Assembly (NCBI GenBank): GCA_009773055.1
Contig: WOUW01000002.1
Location: 22,518 to 86,517 of the forward strand
Source of the DNA: Paracoccaceae bacterium
GTDB lineage: Bacteria; Pseudomonadota; Alphaproteobacteria; Rhodobacterales; Rhodobacteraceae
Reading direction: 5' to 3'
DNA: 64,000 bases
Below the pieces are notes generated by a model, which worked only from the letters and a program-made list of their open reading frames with translations, had not been told where the DNA came from and searched no databases. A program made the position numbers and the translations under genes. This document shows positions 35,772-43,922 of this stretch, in pieces. Within the stretch, counting starts at the first letter, position 1. Each line of letters begins with the position of its first letter.

Positions 35772-38644
35772 TCCGCCGCCAGAATCCGGCGCGAAAGGGC
35801 AGCCTGGGCGTTGTATTCCTCCTGCCACTCGGATGGACCGTTGGAAGGCGAGACCTGCACCGCCGTCACCTTGTATTCCGGGCAGTTGGTGGCCCAATCG
35901 CTGAAATCGGTGGTGATGACGTTCGCCTGCGTGTCCGGGTGGTGGAAGGTCGTATAGACCACGCCAGGCGAGACCCTGTCCGTTACCGTCGCCCGCAATG
36001 TGGTGTCCCCGGACCGTGAGGCCAGACGAACCCAGTCGCCCTCTTTGACTCCCCGGTTCTCGGCATCGTGCGGGTGGATCTCCAGCACATCCTCGTCGTG
36101 CCAGACCACGTTCGCCGTCCGCCGCGTCTGCGCACCTACGTTATACTGCGACAGGATGCGCCCCGTGGTCAGCAGCAGCGGGAAGCGAGGTCCGGTCTTT
36201 TCATCCGTCGCCACATACTCGGTCCGGATGAACTTGCCCTTGCCCCGGACAAACCCGTCGATGTGCATCAAGGGCGTGCCTTCCGGCGCGCTGTCGTTGC
36301 AGGGCCACTGGATCGAGCCCATCGTCTCCAGCTTCTCATAGCTCACCCCCGCGAACGATGGGGTGGTCATGGCGATCTCTTCCATGATCTGGCTCGGGTG
36401 CGTGTAGCCCCAGTTCGCGCCCATCGCATTGGCGAAGAGTTGCGTTACTTCCCAATCGGCATAGCCCTGCTTCGGTGCCATCACCTTGCGGACCATGTTG
36501 ATCCGGCGTTCGGCGTTGGTGAAGGTGCCGTCCTTCTCCAGGAACGAGGACCCCGGGAAGAACACGTGCGCGTAGTTCGCGGTCTCGTTCAGGAAAAGGT
36601 CGTGGACGATCACGCATTCCATCGCAGCCAGACCCGCCGCGACGTGGTGGGTGTCGGGGTCGGATTGCAGGATGTCCTCACCCTGGCAGTACAACCCCTT
36701 GAAGGTGCCCTCGACCGCCGCGTCCAGCATGTTCGGGATGCGCAGGCCGGGTTCCGGATCGATGGTCACGCCCCAGAGGTTTTCATAGATCGCGCGGACT
36801 TCCGGGTTTTTCACATGGCGGTAGCCCGGCAGTTCGTGCGGGAACGACCCCATGTCGCACGATCCCTGCACGTTGTTCTGCCCGCGCAACGGGTTCACCC
36901 CCACGCCCTTGCGGCCGATGTTGCCGGTCAGCATTGCAAGGTTGGCGATGCCAATGACAGTGGTGGAGCCTTGGCTGTGCTCGGTCACGCCGAGGCCATA
37001 GTAGATCGCCGCATTGCCGCCGGTGGCATAAAGCCGCGCAGCCTGACGGATTTCGTCGGCCGGAACGCCCGTCACCAGCTGCACCGCTTCGGGTGAATGG
37101 TTGGGCAAGCTGATGAACTCGGCATAATCCTGGAATTCATCCCAGTCGCAACGGGTGCGGATGAATTCCTCGTTGTAAAGCTTTTCGGTGACGATCACAT
37201 GCGCGATGGCCGAAACCACCGCCACGTTCGTGCCCGGCGTAAGGGAGAGGTGATGCGCCGCCTTGTAGTGCGGGCCTTCCACGGTTTCCGTCCGACGCGG
37301 ATCGACGACGATCAGCTTCGCGCCCTGCCGCAGCCGCTTTTTCATCCGGCTGGCAAAGACCGGGTGCGCCGCTGACGGGTTCGCACCGATCACCATGATC
37401 ACGTCCGATTCCTCGACGGAATCAAAATCCTGCGTCCCGGCGCTGGTCCCGAAGGTCTGGCCCAGGCCATAGCCGGTCGGCGAATGGCAGACGCGGGCGC
37501 AAGTGTCGGTGTTGTTGTTCATGAACACCGCGCGGGTCAGCTTCTGAACAAGGTAGGTCTCCTCGTTCGTGCAGCGGCTGGAGGTGATCACCCCCACCGA
37601 GTTGCGCCCATACTTCGCTTGGATGCCTTTCATCTTGGCGGCGGCAAACTCCATCGCTTCGGCCCAGGACACTTCCTGCCACGGATCCGAAACATTCTCG
37701 CGGATCATTGGTTTCAGAATGCGGTCCTGGTGCGTGGCATAGCCATAGGCAAAGCGGCCCTTGACGCAGGAATGGCCCCGGTTGGCCTTTCCGTGCTTGT
37801 AGGGGGTCATCCGCACCAGCTCATCGCCGCGCATTTCCGCCTTGAAGCTGCAGCCCACGCCGCAATAGGCGCAGGTGGTGATGACGGCATGTGACGGGGT
37901 GCCGATCTCGATGATCGACTTTTCCTGCAAGGTCGCCGTCGGGCAGGCCTGCACACATGCGCCGCAGCTGACGCAGTCACTGGCGAGCGCATCGTCGGTC
38001 TTTGCCCCGAACGACACGCGGCTGTCAAAGCCCCGGCCCTCGATGGTCAATGCAAAGGTGCCCTGCACTTCCTCGCAGGCCCGCACGCAGCGCGAGCAGA
38101 CGATGCATTTCTGCGGGTCGTAGCTGAAATAGGGGTTGGAATCGTCGCGCGGGATATACAGCGGGTTCGCTTCGCCCGAGGTGTTCTTGACCTTGAAGTG
38201 CGTATCTACAGCGTCATACCGCACGTCGCGCAGGCCCACGGCCCCCGCCATGTCCTGCAGCTCGCAGTCGCCGTTGGCGCTGCAGGTCAGGCAGTCCAGC
38301 GGGTGGTCCGAGATATAAAGCTCCATCACCCCGCGCCGCAGCTGCTTCAGCTTGGCGTTCTGGGTGTGGACCTTAAGGCCGGGGGCGACTGGAGTGGTGC
38401 AGGACGCCGGGGTGCCGTTCCGCCCCTCGATCTCCACCAAGCACAGACGGCAGGACCCGAAGGCATCCACGCTGTCGGTGGCGCACAGCTTCGGCACCTG
38501 AATGCCCGCCTCGGCTGCCGCGCGCATGATGCTGGTGCCCTCGGGCACGGTGACGTCGAAGCCGTCGATGGTCAGCGTGACCATGGTCTTCGATTTCGCG
38601 GCGGGAGTGCCGAAATCGCGGTCGGGGATGATGAAGTCTTTCAT
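35768..38644 (-). CDS. fdsA: NAD-dependent formate dehydrogenase, molybdenum catalytic subunit
   Basis: Oxidises formate to CO2 at a Mo-bis-MGD centre in the cytoplasm. The start MKDFIIPDRDFGTP gives 958 residues, normal for FdsA. Order: N-terminal 2Fe-2S domain (CATDSVDAFGSCRLCLVE), NuoG-like His/Cys iron-sulfur region (DHPLDCLTCSANGDCELQ), two 4Fe-4S clusters (CIVCSRCVRACEE and CVSCGACVQACP), another 4Fe-4S (CAYCGVGCSF), then the molybdopterin domain with the active-site Cys in NTDTCARVCHSPT. It contains one GTATCTAC site. The protein carries electrons to FdsB and NAD+. Confidence 0.97.
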   Translation of the reverse strand: MKDFIIPDRDFGTPAAKSKTMVTLTIDGFDVTVPEGTSIMRAAAEAGIQVPKLCATDSVDAFGSCRLCLVEIEGRNGTPASCTTPVAPGLKVHTQNAKLKQLRRGVMELYISDHPLDCLTCSANGDCELQDMAGAVGLRDVRYDAVDTHFKVKNTSGEANPLYIPRDDSNPYFSYDPQKCIVCSRCVRACEEVQGTFALTIEGRGFDSRVSFGAKTDDALASDCVSCGACVQACPTATLQEKSIIEIGTPSHAVITTCAYCGVGCSFKAEMRGDELVRMTPYKHGKANRGHSCVKGRFAYGYATHQDRILKPMIRENVSDPWQEVSWAEAMEFAAAKMKGIQAKYGRNSVGVITSSRCTNEETYLVQKLTRAVFMNNNTDTCARVCHSPTGYGLGQTFGTSAGTQDFDSVEESDVIMVIGANPSAAHPVFASRMKKRLRQGAKLIVVDPRRTETVEGPHYKAAHHLSLTPGTNVAVVSAIAHVIVTEKLYNEEFIRTRCDWDEFQDYAEFISLPNHSPEAVQLVTGVPADEIRQAARLYATGGNAAIYYGLGVTEHSQGSTTVIGIANLAMLTGNIGRKGVGVNPLRGQNNVQGSCDMGSFPHELPGYRHVKNPEVRAIYENLWGVTIDPEPGLRIPNMLDAAVEGTFKGLYCQGEDILQSDPDTHHVAAGLAAMECVIVHDLFLNETANYAHVFFPGSSFLEKDGTFTNAERRINMVRKVMAPKQGYADWEVTQLFANAMGANWGYTHPSQIMEEIAMTTPSFAGVSYEKLETMGSIQWPCNDSAPEGTPLMHIDGFVRGKGKFIRTEYVATDEKTGPRFPLLLTTGRILSQYNVGAQTRRTANVVWHDEDVLEIHPHDAENRGVKEGDWVRLASRSGDTTLRATVTDRVSPGVVYTTFHHPDTQANVITTDFSDWATNCPEYKVTAVQVSPSNGPSEWQEEYNAQAALSRRILAAE

Positions 38645-38645
38645 C

Positions 38646-38873
38646 TTACTGGCCTTTCCGTTCGGCAGTTTTCTGGGCGGCAAGCTGGTGGGCGACGATG
38701 GCATTCGCATGGCCATGACCCATCGAATGGGTGTCCTTCAGGAACGCGACGATCTGCATGTGCGGCAGGTCGAGCTTGTCCTTGATCAGGTCGAACCAAT
38801 GCGACATCGGCTGACCGTATTTCGTCTCGATCGAGGGGAAATAGGACGCAGGGCCCTTCACCGTCTCGGTCAT
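38646..38873 (-). CDS. DUF4287 family small protein inside the fds operon
   Basis: A 75-residue protein (MTETVKGPASYFPSIETKYGQPMSHWFDLIKDKL...AFLKDTHSMGHGHANAIVAHQLA) that matches DUF4287. It starts in a 4-base overlap with the fdsB stop and ends one base before fdsA, so it is coexpressed with the enzyme. The His-rich HSMGHGHANAIVAH stretch is notable. The family has no known biochemical role; here it may be an assembly or regulatory factor, which is inference. Confidence 0.85.
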   Translation of the reverse strand: MTETVKGPASYFPSIETKYGQPMSHWFDLIKDKLDLPHMQIVAFLKDTHSMGHGHANAIVAHQLAAQKTAERKGQ

Positions 38874-40375
38874 TCGGCGGCCTCGCGCGCTGGGGCGAAG
38901 TCATCCGGGAAATGCGTCAGTGCGGACATCACCGGATATGGGGTAAAGCCGCCCAACGCGCACAGCGACCCCGACTTCATCGTGTTGCAGAGGTCGGTGA
39001 TCAGCGGAATCGCGCTGCTGTCGCCAGCGGCCAGACGGTCCAGTGTTTCAACGCCGCGCACCGCGCCGATGCGGCACGGGGTGCATTTCCCACAGCTCTC
39101 GATCGCGCAGAATTCCATCGCGAAGCGGGCCATCCGCAGCATGTCGGTGCTGTCGTCGGCGATGGTCAGACCGGCGTGGCCGATCAGCCCGTCCTTCGCG
39201 CCGAACTCCTCATACCCGAACGGCGTGTCGAACAGCGATGGCGGGAACCAGGCGCCCAGCGGCCCGCCCACCTGCACCGCCTTGACCGGACGACCCGAGG
39301 CCGTGCCGCCACCGATCTCGTTGACGATCTGGCCTAAGGTCAGCCCGAACGCCACCTCATACAGCCCGCCGCGCTTCACGTTCCCGGCGATCTGCAGCGG
39401 GATCGTGCCACGGCTGCGGCCCAGCCCGAAGTCCTTATAGAACGCCGCCCCCTTGGCCATGATCACCGGCACCGAGGCCAGCGAGATCACGTTGTTCACC
39501 ACGGTCGGCCTACCCATGAAGCCCTGCAGCGCAGGCAGCGGCGGCTTCGCCCGGACCACGCCGCGCTTGCCCTCCAGCGAGTTCAGCAGCGAGGTCTCCT
39601 CACCGCAGACATAAGCCCCGGCACCGACGCGGATGTCCATGTCGAAGGCCGCACCAAGGACGCCCGCATCCCGCGCGATCCTGACGGCAGCTTCCATCAC
39701 CCGGATCGCCACCGGATATTCGGACCGTATATACACGTAGCCCTTGGTCGCCCCGCAGGCCAACCCGGCAATCGCCATGCCCTCGATCAGCGTGAAGGGA
39801 TCGCCCTCCATCAGCATCCGGTCGGCGAAGGTGGCAGAGTCGCCCTCATCCGCGTTGCAGACGATGTATTTCTGCTCGCCCGGCGCCTCGGACACCGTCT
39901 TCCACTTGATCCCCGTCGGGAACCCCGCACCACCGCGACCCCGCAGACCCGACTCCGTCACCTCGGCCACGATCTGCGCCTTGGTCATCGCCTTGGCACG
40001 GTCCAGCCCCACCAGCCCGCCATGCGCGCGGTAGTCGTCCAGCGATAGGGGGTCGATCACCCCCACGCGGGCAAACGTAAGCCGCGTCTGCCCCTTCATC
40101 CAGGGCAGCTCGTCGACCAGCCCCAGCGCCTTTGGATGCGCGGCCAGATCGCCAAACAGCCCCGGCACATCTGCCACGGTCATCGGGCCGAAACCAACGC
40201 GGCCTGCATCCGCGACGACCTCCACCAGAGGCTCCAGCCAGACCATCCCGCGTGACCCGTTGCGGACAATCTGCACGTCCACGCCCCGACTGGCACCCTC
40301 AGCCGCAATCGCCTCGGCCAGCTTGTCCGCCCCAAGGGCAACAGCAGCGCTGTCCAGCGGAACGAAAACCTTCAT
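38870..40375 (-). CDS. fdsB: NAD-dependent formate dehydrogenase, flavin subunit
   Basis: The NuoF-like subunit that passes electrons from FdsA to NAD+ through FMN and a 4Fe-4S cluster. It has a thioredoxin-like N-terminal domain (about residues 1-110) as in fused NuoE/F types, then SGLRGRGGAGFPTGIKW (FMN/NADH binding), NADEGDSATFADRMLME, GAYVCGEETSLLNSLEG and the cluster motif ESCGKCTPCRIG. Length 501 residues. One GTATATAC octamer lies in it (39727), formed by an ATA Ile codon in VYIR. It overlaps both neighbours by 4 bases. Confidence 0.97.
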   Translation of the reverse strand: MKVFVPLDSAAVALGADKLAEAIAAEGASRGVDVQIVRNGSRGMVWLEPLVEVVADAGRVGFGPMTVADVPGLFGDLAAHPKALGLVDELPWMKGQTRLTFARVGVIDPLSLDDYRAHGGLVGLDRAKAMTKAQIVAEVTESGLRGRGGAGFPTGIKWKTVSEAPGEQKYIVCNADEGDSATFADRMLMEGDPFTLIEGMAIAGLACGATKGYVYIRSEYPVAIRVMEAAVRIARDAGVLGAAFDMDIRVGAGAYVCGEETSLLNSLEGKRGVVRAKPPLPALQGFMGRPTVVNNVISLASVPVIMAKGAAFYKDFGLGRSRGTIPLQIAGNVKRGGLYEVAFGLTLGQIVNEIGGGTASGRPVKAVQVGGPLGAWFPPSLFDTPFGYEEFGAKDGLIGHAGLTIADDSTDMLRMARFAMEFCAIESCGKCTPCRIGAVRGVETLDRLAAGDSSAIPLITDLCNTMKSGSLCALGGFTPYPVMSALTHFPDDFAPAREAAE

Positions 40376-40830
40376 TTCGCCACCTCTGCCAGCACGCCTT
40401 CGTCACAGCGGCCCACCAGCCGCCCGTCGACCATCGCCGCTGGTCCGCAGGCGCAAAGGCCGAGGCAGAACACCGGCTCCAGCGTCACCTGGCCGTCCGC
40501 CGTCGTCTCGTGCCAGTCGATACCCAGCGCCGCCTTGATCCGCCCCGCCACCGCATCTGCGCCCATGGTCTGACAGGCCTCGGCCCGGCACAGCTTCAGC
40601 ACATGCCGACCTGCCGGGGCCGACCGGAAATCGTGGTAGAAACTGATCACCCCATGCACTTCCGCCTTCGACAGCATCAGCGACGACGCGATTTGCGGGA
40701 TGGCACTGTCCGGCACATACCCGAACGCCCCCTGGATCGCATGCAAGATGGGGAGCAATGGCCCCTCCAGCCCGTGATGCGCGTCTAGGATCTCGGCGAT
40801 CCGGTCGTTCTGGACGTGGGAATCAAGCAT
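40372..40830 (-). CDS. fdsG: NAD-dependent formate dehydrogenase, gamma subunit
   Basis: The NuoE-like thioredoxin-fold subunit of 152 residues with a 2Fe-2S cluster: Cys81 and Cys86 (CRAEACQ) and Cys122 and Cys126 (CLGLCACGP). It forms the diaphorase part with FdsB. Typical helices at the N-terminus (LLPILHAIQGAFGYVP, VHGVISFYHDF). First gene of the operon; its 5' region holds two tandem LysR-type dyads. Confidence 0.96.
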   Translation of the reverse strand: MLDSHVQNDRIAEILDAHHGLEGPLLPILHAIQGAFGYVPDSAIPQIASSLMLSKAEVHGVISFYHDFRSAPAGRHVLKLCRAEACQTMGADAVAGRIKAALGIDWHETTADGQVTLEPVFCLGLCACGPAAMVDGRLVGRCDEGVLAEVAK

Positions 40831-40868
40831 GCGGGCAACCTCTGGCTGGCATGCTGATGTATACGCCG

Positions 40869-40903
40869 ATTGATAGGTGTTTCAATGTTGATATACCGTC
40901 AAA
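40869..40903 (-). promoter_or_regulatory. Tandem LysR-type operator-like dyads upstream of fdsG
   Basis: ATTGA-N8-TCAAT (40869-40886) is followed directly by GTTGA-N7-TCAAA (40887-40903), both in the 86-base gap between the LysR gene stop and the fdsG start. The layout matches T-N11-A type LysR boxes in a recognition/activation pair. The adjacent LysR protein is the likely binder; formate is a plausible effector. Confidence 0.6.
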
Positions 40904-40916
40904 CGATAGGCGCAGT

Positions 40917-41798
40917 CTATCGAAACAGCCGGATCGCCTCATCCATCAGTGCTTGCAGAACCGGGGTCTGCGGATCGCGCCGCGCCGCGATCAGGCCGAC
41001 GGTGTGCTCTGCCTCGGGCTCCACGATCGGGATCGAATGCAAACGCCCATCGGCCACGAACATATCGGCCAGTTTCTTCGGGACCACACTGGCCCAGCGC
41101 CCGGTCAGCACATGCGCAACCAGCGCCATGGTGGAGTTCGACTCGATCATTGGCTGCGCATCCACCCCCGCTTCGCCAAGGTGCTGGTTCACGATGCGGC
41201 GGTTCTGCATGTCCGACGTCAGGAGGCAGAGAGGAACAGTAGACAGATCGTTCCAGCTGACATGCCGCCGTGTCGCCATCTCGGACCCCGGCGCGATCAG
41301 CAGGCGGTAGAATTCGGTGTAAAGCGGCACCTGCGACACCCGGCCCAGCGGTTCGTTGTCCAGATAGGTGATCCCCGCTTCCAGGTCCAAAGCCTCGATC
41401 CCGGTCAGGATCTCCACGCTGGTCCGTGACAGGATCGACACGCGCACATTCGGATGCTTCACGGTGAACGGCCCGGTCAGGTCGGCTACCATCGGCAGCG
41501 CCGTCGGGATCACTCCCAGCCTCAGGTTGCCCGACAGGCCGGACCGCACCACCCGCATCTCGTCCTTCAAGGCGCGCACGTCACCGACAATGCCCAGCGC
41601 CCGGTCCAGCACGCGCTGGCCTTCCGGCGTCAGGCCCTGAAACCGGCTGCCCCGGAACACCAGCTGCACGCCCAGTTGATCCTCCAGCTGCCGGATCGCC
41701 GACGACAATGACGGCTGTGTCACCCCACAGGCTTCCGCCGCCCGGCCAAAGTGCCGCTCCTTGGCCAGCGCGATGAACATTTCCAGCTTGTCGATCAT
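40917..41798 (-). CDS. LysR family regulator of the formate dehydrogenase operon
   Basis: A 293-residue LysR-type regulator. The start MIDKLEMFIALAKERHFGRAAEACGVTQPSLSSAIRQLEDQLG is clear; the ORF track start 263 codons upstream is in the antisense of the sppA-like gene. N-terminal winged helix-turn-helix (residues ~1-60), then the effector domain (LRLGVIPTALPMVADLT, VSILSRTSVEILTGI). It resembles FdsR-like regulators. It lies just upstream of fdsGBA in the same direction and diverges from the sppA-like gene. Confidence 0.92.
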   Translation of the reverse strand: MIDKLEMFIALAKERHFGRAAEACGVTQPSLSSAIRQLEDQLGVQLVFRGSRFQGLTPEGQRVLDRALGIVGDVRALKDEMRVVRSGLSGNLRLGVIPTALPMVADLTGPFTVKHPNVRVSILSRTSVEILTGIEALDLEAGITYLDNEPLGRVSQVPLYTEFYRLLIAPGSEMATRRHVSWNDLSTVPLCLLTSDMQNRRIVNQHLGEAGVDAQPMIESNSTMALVAHVLTGRWASVVPKKLADMFVADGRLHSIPIVEPEAEHTVGLIAARRDPQTPVLQALMDEAIRLFR

Positions 41799-41873
41799 GC
41801 CGGGAACCCTGCCGCGCCCTGCCCTTGCCCGCAAGCCCTTGCCGGTTACAGGTTGGGGGCTTACCTCTGCAGC

Positions 41874-42665
41874 ATGAGACGCTTCATCCCCTTCCTGCCA
41901 AAACCCGCCTATGTCCCCGTGATCCGCCTTGGCGGCACCATCGGCACCGGCACGCGGTCCTTGAACGACGAGGCGCTGGCCCCCCTGATCGACAAGGCCT
42001 TCAAGATGAAGCCCACCGCCGTGGCGCTTCAGGTCAACTCGCCCGGCGGATCGGCAGTGCAATCCTCGCTGATCGCCGCCCGCATCCGGCGGCTTGCGGA
42101 TGAAAAGAACATCCCCGTCCACGCCTTTGTCGAGGATGTCGCTGCGTCGGGCGGCTATTGGCTGGCCTGCGCCGCGGACGACATCTGGGTAGACCAAAGC
42201 TCCCTCGTCGGCTCCATCGGGGTGATCTTCGCCAGCTTCGGTTTCCCCGAACTGATGGCCCGCCAGGGCGTCGAACGCCGCGTCGTTACTGCTGGCCGGT
42301 CGAAAAGCTTTGCCGACCCCTTCCTGCCGCAGAAGCCCGAGGATGTTGACCGCCTCAAGGCACTGCAGACCCCGATCCACCAGGCCTTCATCGACCACGT
42401 GAAACACTCGCGCGGGAAGCGGCTGAATGAAACTCCGGATCTCTTCAACGCCGACATCTGGGTAGGCCGGCAGTCGGTCGATCTCGGACTGACCGACGGC
42501 GTCGCCCATCTGGTGCCAAAGCTGAAAGAGCTTTACGGCGAGAAGGTCCGCCTCCTCCCCCTCGGCCGCAAGCGCAGCCTGTTCCAACGCCTCGGCCTTT
42601 CCCTGGTGGACGAGACCCTCGGCGCCGTCGAAGATCGGGCGCTCTGGGCGCGATACGGTCTCTAG
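41874..42665 (+). CDS. S49 family serine peptidase (SppA/SohB-like)
   Basis: A 263-residue signal-peptide peptidase-type protease. Motifs: VALQVNSPGGSAVQSSLI (oxyanion region), catalytic Ser92 in DVAASGGYWLACAAD, QSSLVGSIGVI, and the candidate catalytic Lys144 in TAGRSKSFADPF. There is no clear membrane anchor, so it is a short form. The ORF track start is 41 codons early. It is followed directly by a small zinc-ribbon membrane protein and an SDR gene, forming a three-gene operon. Confidence 0.9.
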   Translation: MRRFIPFLPKPAYVPVIRLGGTIGTGTRSLNDEALAPLIDKAFKMKPTAVALQVNSPGGSAVQSSLIAARIRRLADEKNIPVHAFVEDVAASGGYWLACAADDIWVDQSSLVGSIGVIFASFGFPELMARQGVERRVVTAGRSKSFADPFLPQKPEDVDRLKALQTPIHQAFIDHVKHSRGKRLNETPDLFNADIWVGRQSVDLGLTDGVAHLVPKLKELYGEKVRLLPLGRKRSLFQRLGLSLVDETLGAVEDRALWARYGL

Positions 42666-42851
42666 ATGCTGGTCAAGACAATCATCCTGTTTCTTGCCCT
42701 CATGGTGCTCGTCGCCCTGATCGGCCGCGCGCTATTCCCGACGGCTCTTCCCCGCGTCATGCAGAAGCGCAAGGCGGTCCCTGTCTGCAACAAATGCGGA
42801 CGCCACCTCATCGGCACAAAATCCTGTGACTGCGGGGGCAAGGCAAGATGA
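42666..42851 (+). CDS. Small membrane protein with zinc ribbon
   Basis: A 61-residue protein with one N-terminal membrane helix (IILFLALMVLVALIGRALF) and a C-terminal CxxC...C-x-C motif (VCNKCGRHLIGTKSCDCGG) that should bind one zinc ion on the cytoplasmic side. Its ATG immediately follows the stop of the sppA-like gene, and its stop overlaps the SDR start by 4 bases, so translation is coupled on both sides. Unknown function. Confidence 0.85.
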   Translation: MLVKTIILFLALMVLVALIGRALFPTALPRVMQKRKAVPVCNKCGRHLIGTKSCDCGGKAR

Positions 42852-43621
42852 CGGCACTGGTGACCGGGGCAGGCAAGCGGCTGGGCCGCGCTATGGCGCT
42901 GTATCTGGCAGCGCGCGGACATGACGTGGCCGTCCATTACGCCTCCTCCGCCGACGAGGCCGAGGCCGTCGTCACCGAAATCCGCGCGATCGGCCGCCGC
43001 GCACAGGCCTTCAAGGCCGACCTGCTGGACGAGGCTCAGGTTCAGGCCCTGATCCCCGCCGCAACCAGCGCGCTTGGCCCGTTGACCGTCCTGATCAACA
43101 ACGCCTCAATCTTCGAATACGACCGGATCGACACCGCCACACGCCAAAGCTGGGATCGCCACATCGAATCGAACCTCCGCGCGCCTTATGTCCTGACGCA
43201 GGCCTTCGCCGCGCAATGCCCTCCTGCTGCCATCGACGAGAACGGCGAACCCCTCGCTCAGGGCCTGATCGTCAACATGATCGACCAGCGCATCCTGAAG
43301 CTGACGCCCGAGTTTTCCACCTACACGATCGCCAAGATGGGCCTCTGGGCCTTGACCCGGACCGCTGCGCAGGGCCTCGCCCCCCAAATCCGCGTCAATG
43401 CCATAGGTCCCGGCCCCACCCTTCGTGGCGGGCGCCAGACCGAGGACCACTTTGCCCGCCAGCGCGCCGCAACCGTGCTGGGGCGCGGCGCGAACCCCGC
43501 AGATATCACCGCCGCACTGGGATTCTTCCTCGACAGTCCCGCTGTCACCGGCCAGTTCATCGCGGTCGACGGTGGCCAGCACCTCGGCTGGAAAACACCG
43601 GACGTTCTGGGCGTGGAATAG
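42848..43621 (+). CDS. SDR family oxidoreductase, pteridine-reductase-like
   Basis: A 257-residue short-chain dehydrogenase. Visible: GAGKRLGRAMALYLAARGHDVAVHY (the TGxxxxxG cofactor motif, with Arg/His following that favours NADPH), INNASIFEYD (NNAS in place of NNAG), the YTIAKMG catalytic Tyr-Lys, and INAIGPGPT-type (VNAIGPGPTLRGG). The pattern resembles FolM/pteridine reductase. It is upstream of uvrC in the same direction, as is usual in Rhodobacteraceae. Confidence 0.88.
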   Translation: MTALVTGAGKRLGRAMALYLAARGHDVAVHYASSADEAEAVVTEIRAIGRRAQAFKADLLDEAQVQALIPAATSALGPLTVLINNASIFEYDRIDTATRQSWDRHIESNLRAPYVLTQAFAAQCPPAAIDENGEPLAQGLIVNMIDQRILKLTPEFSTYTIAKMGLWALTRTAAQGLAPQIRVNAIGPGPTLRGGRQTEDHFARQRAATVLGRGANPADITAALGFFLDSPAVTGQFIAVDGGQHLGWKTPDVLGVE

Positions 43622-43922
43622 GCCTTCCAGACCGACTGCGCGGAAACTTGTCCACCACGGCCATTCCTGTCACACCTTAGTCACAATTCTTTTGGAATTT
43701 CAGGGATTTGCGATCTGGTCAAAATATTTATCTTGCAATAACATGAGGTTAGCAAAACGCCCAAAAAAGAGGCAACCCTGTGAAGCCCGCCGAAAACAAG
43801 GGAAAATCCGCACTCCTGAAATCTTCTCCGCAGAGTTATCCCCAGAAACGGGGGACAGCTTTGCTCTTGCCTCGCCCCCCTTTCGGTGGCAGCCCCACCC
43901 AAGAATCGACATAGTGTAAACC
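43622..43922 (+). other. AT-richer intergenic region ahead of uvrC
   Basis: About 300 bases with no credible gene. The stretch 43675-43850 is much richer in A/T than the surroundings (for example AAAATATTTATCTTGC), with a small dyad AATTC-TTTTG-GAATT (about 43685) and a CCCC-AGAAAC-GGGG hairpin near 43840. It probably carries the uvrC promoter. No clear -35/-10 pair can be fixed. Short ORFs here are in several frames and look random. Confidence 0.5.

Noticed and set aside
40917-42587. 556-codon form of the LysR regulator
   Set aside because: The first 263 codons are antisense to the sppA-like gene; the natural LysR start MIDKLEMFIALA lies at 41798.
43835-43860. Replication origin signal (TTATCCCCA, DnaA-box-like) before uvrC
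   Set aside because: Only one weak match and no cluster of DnaA boxes or origin genes nearby.
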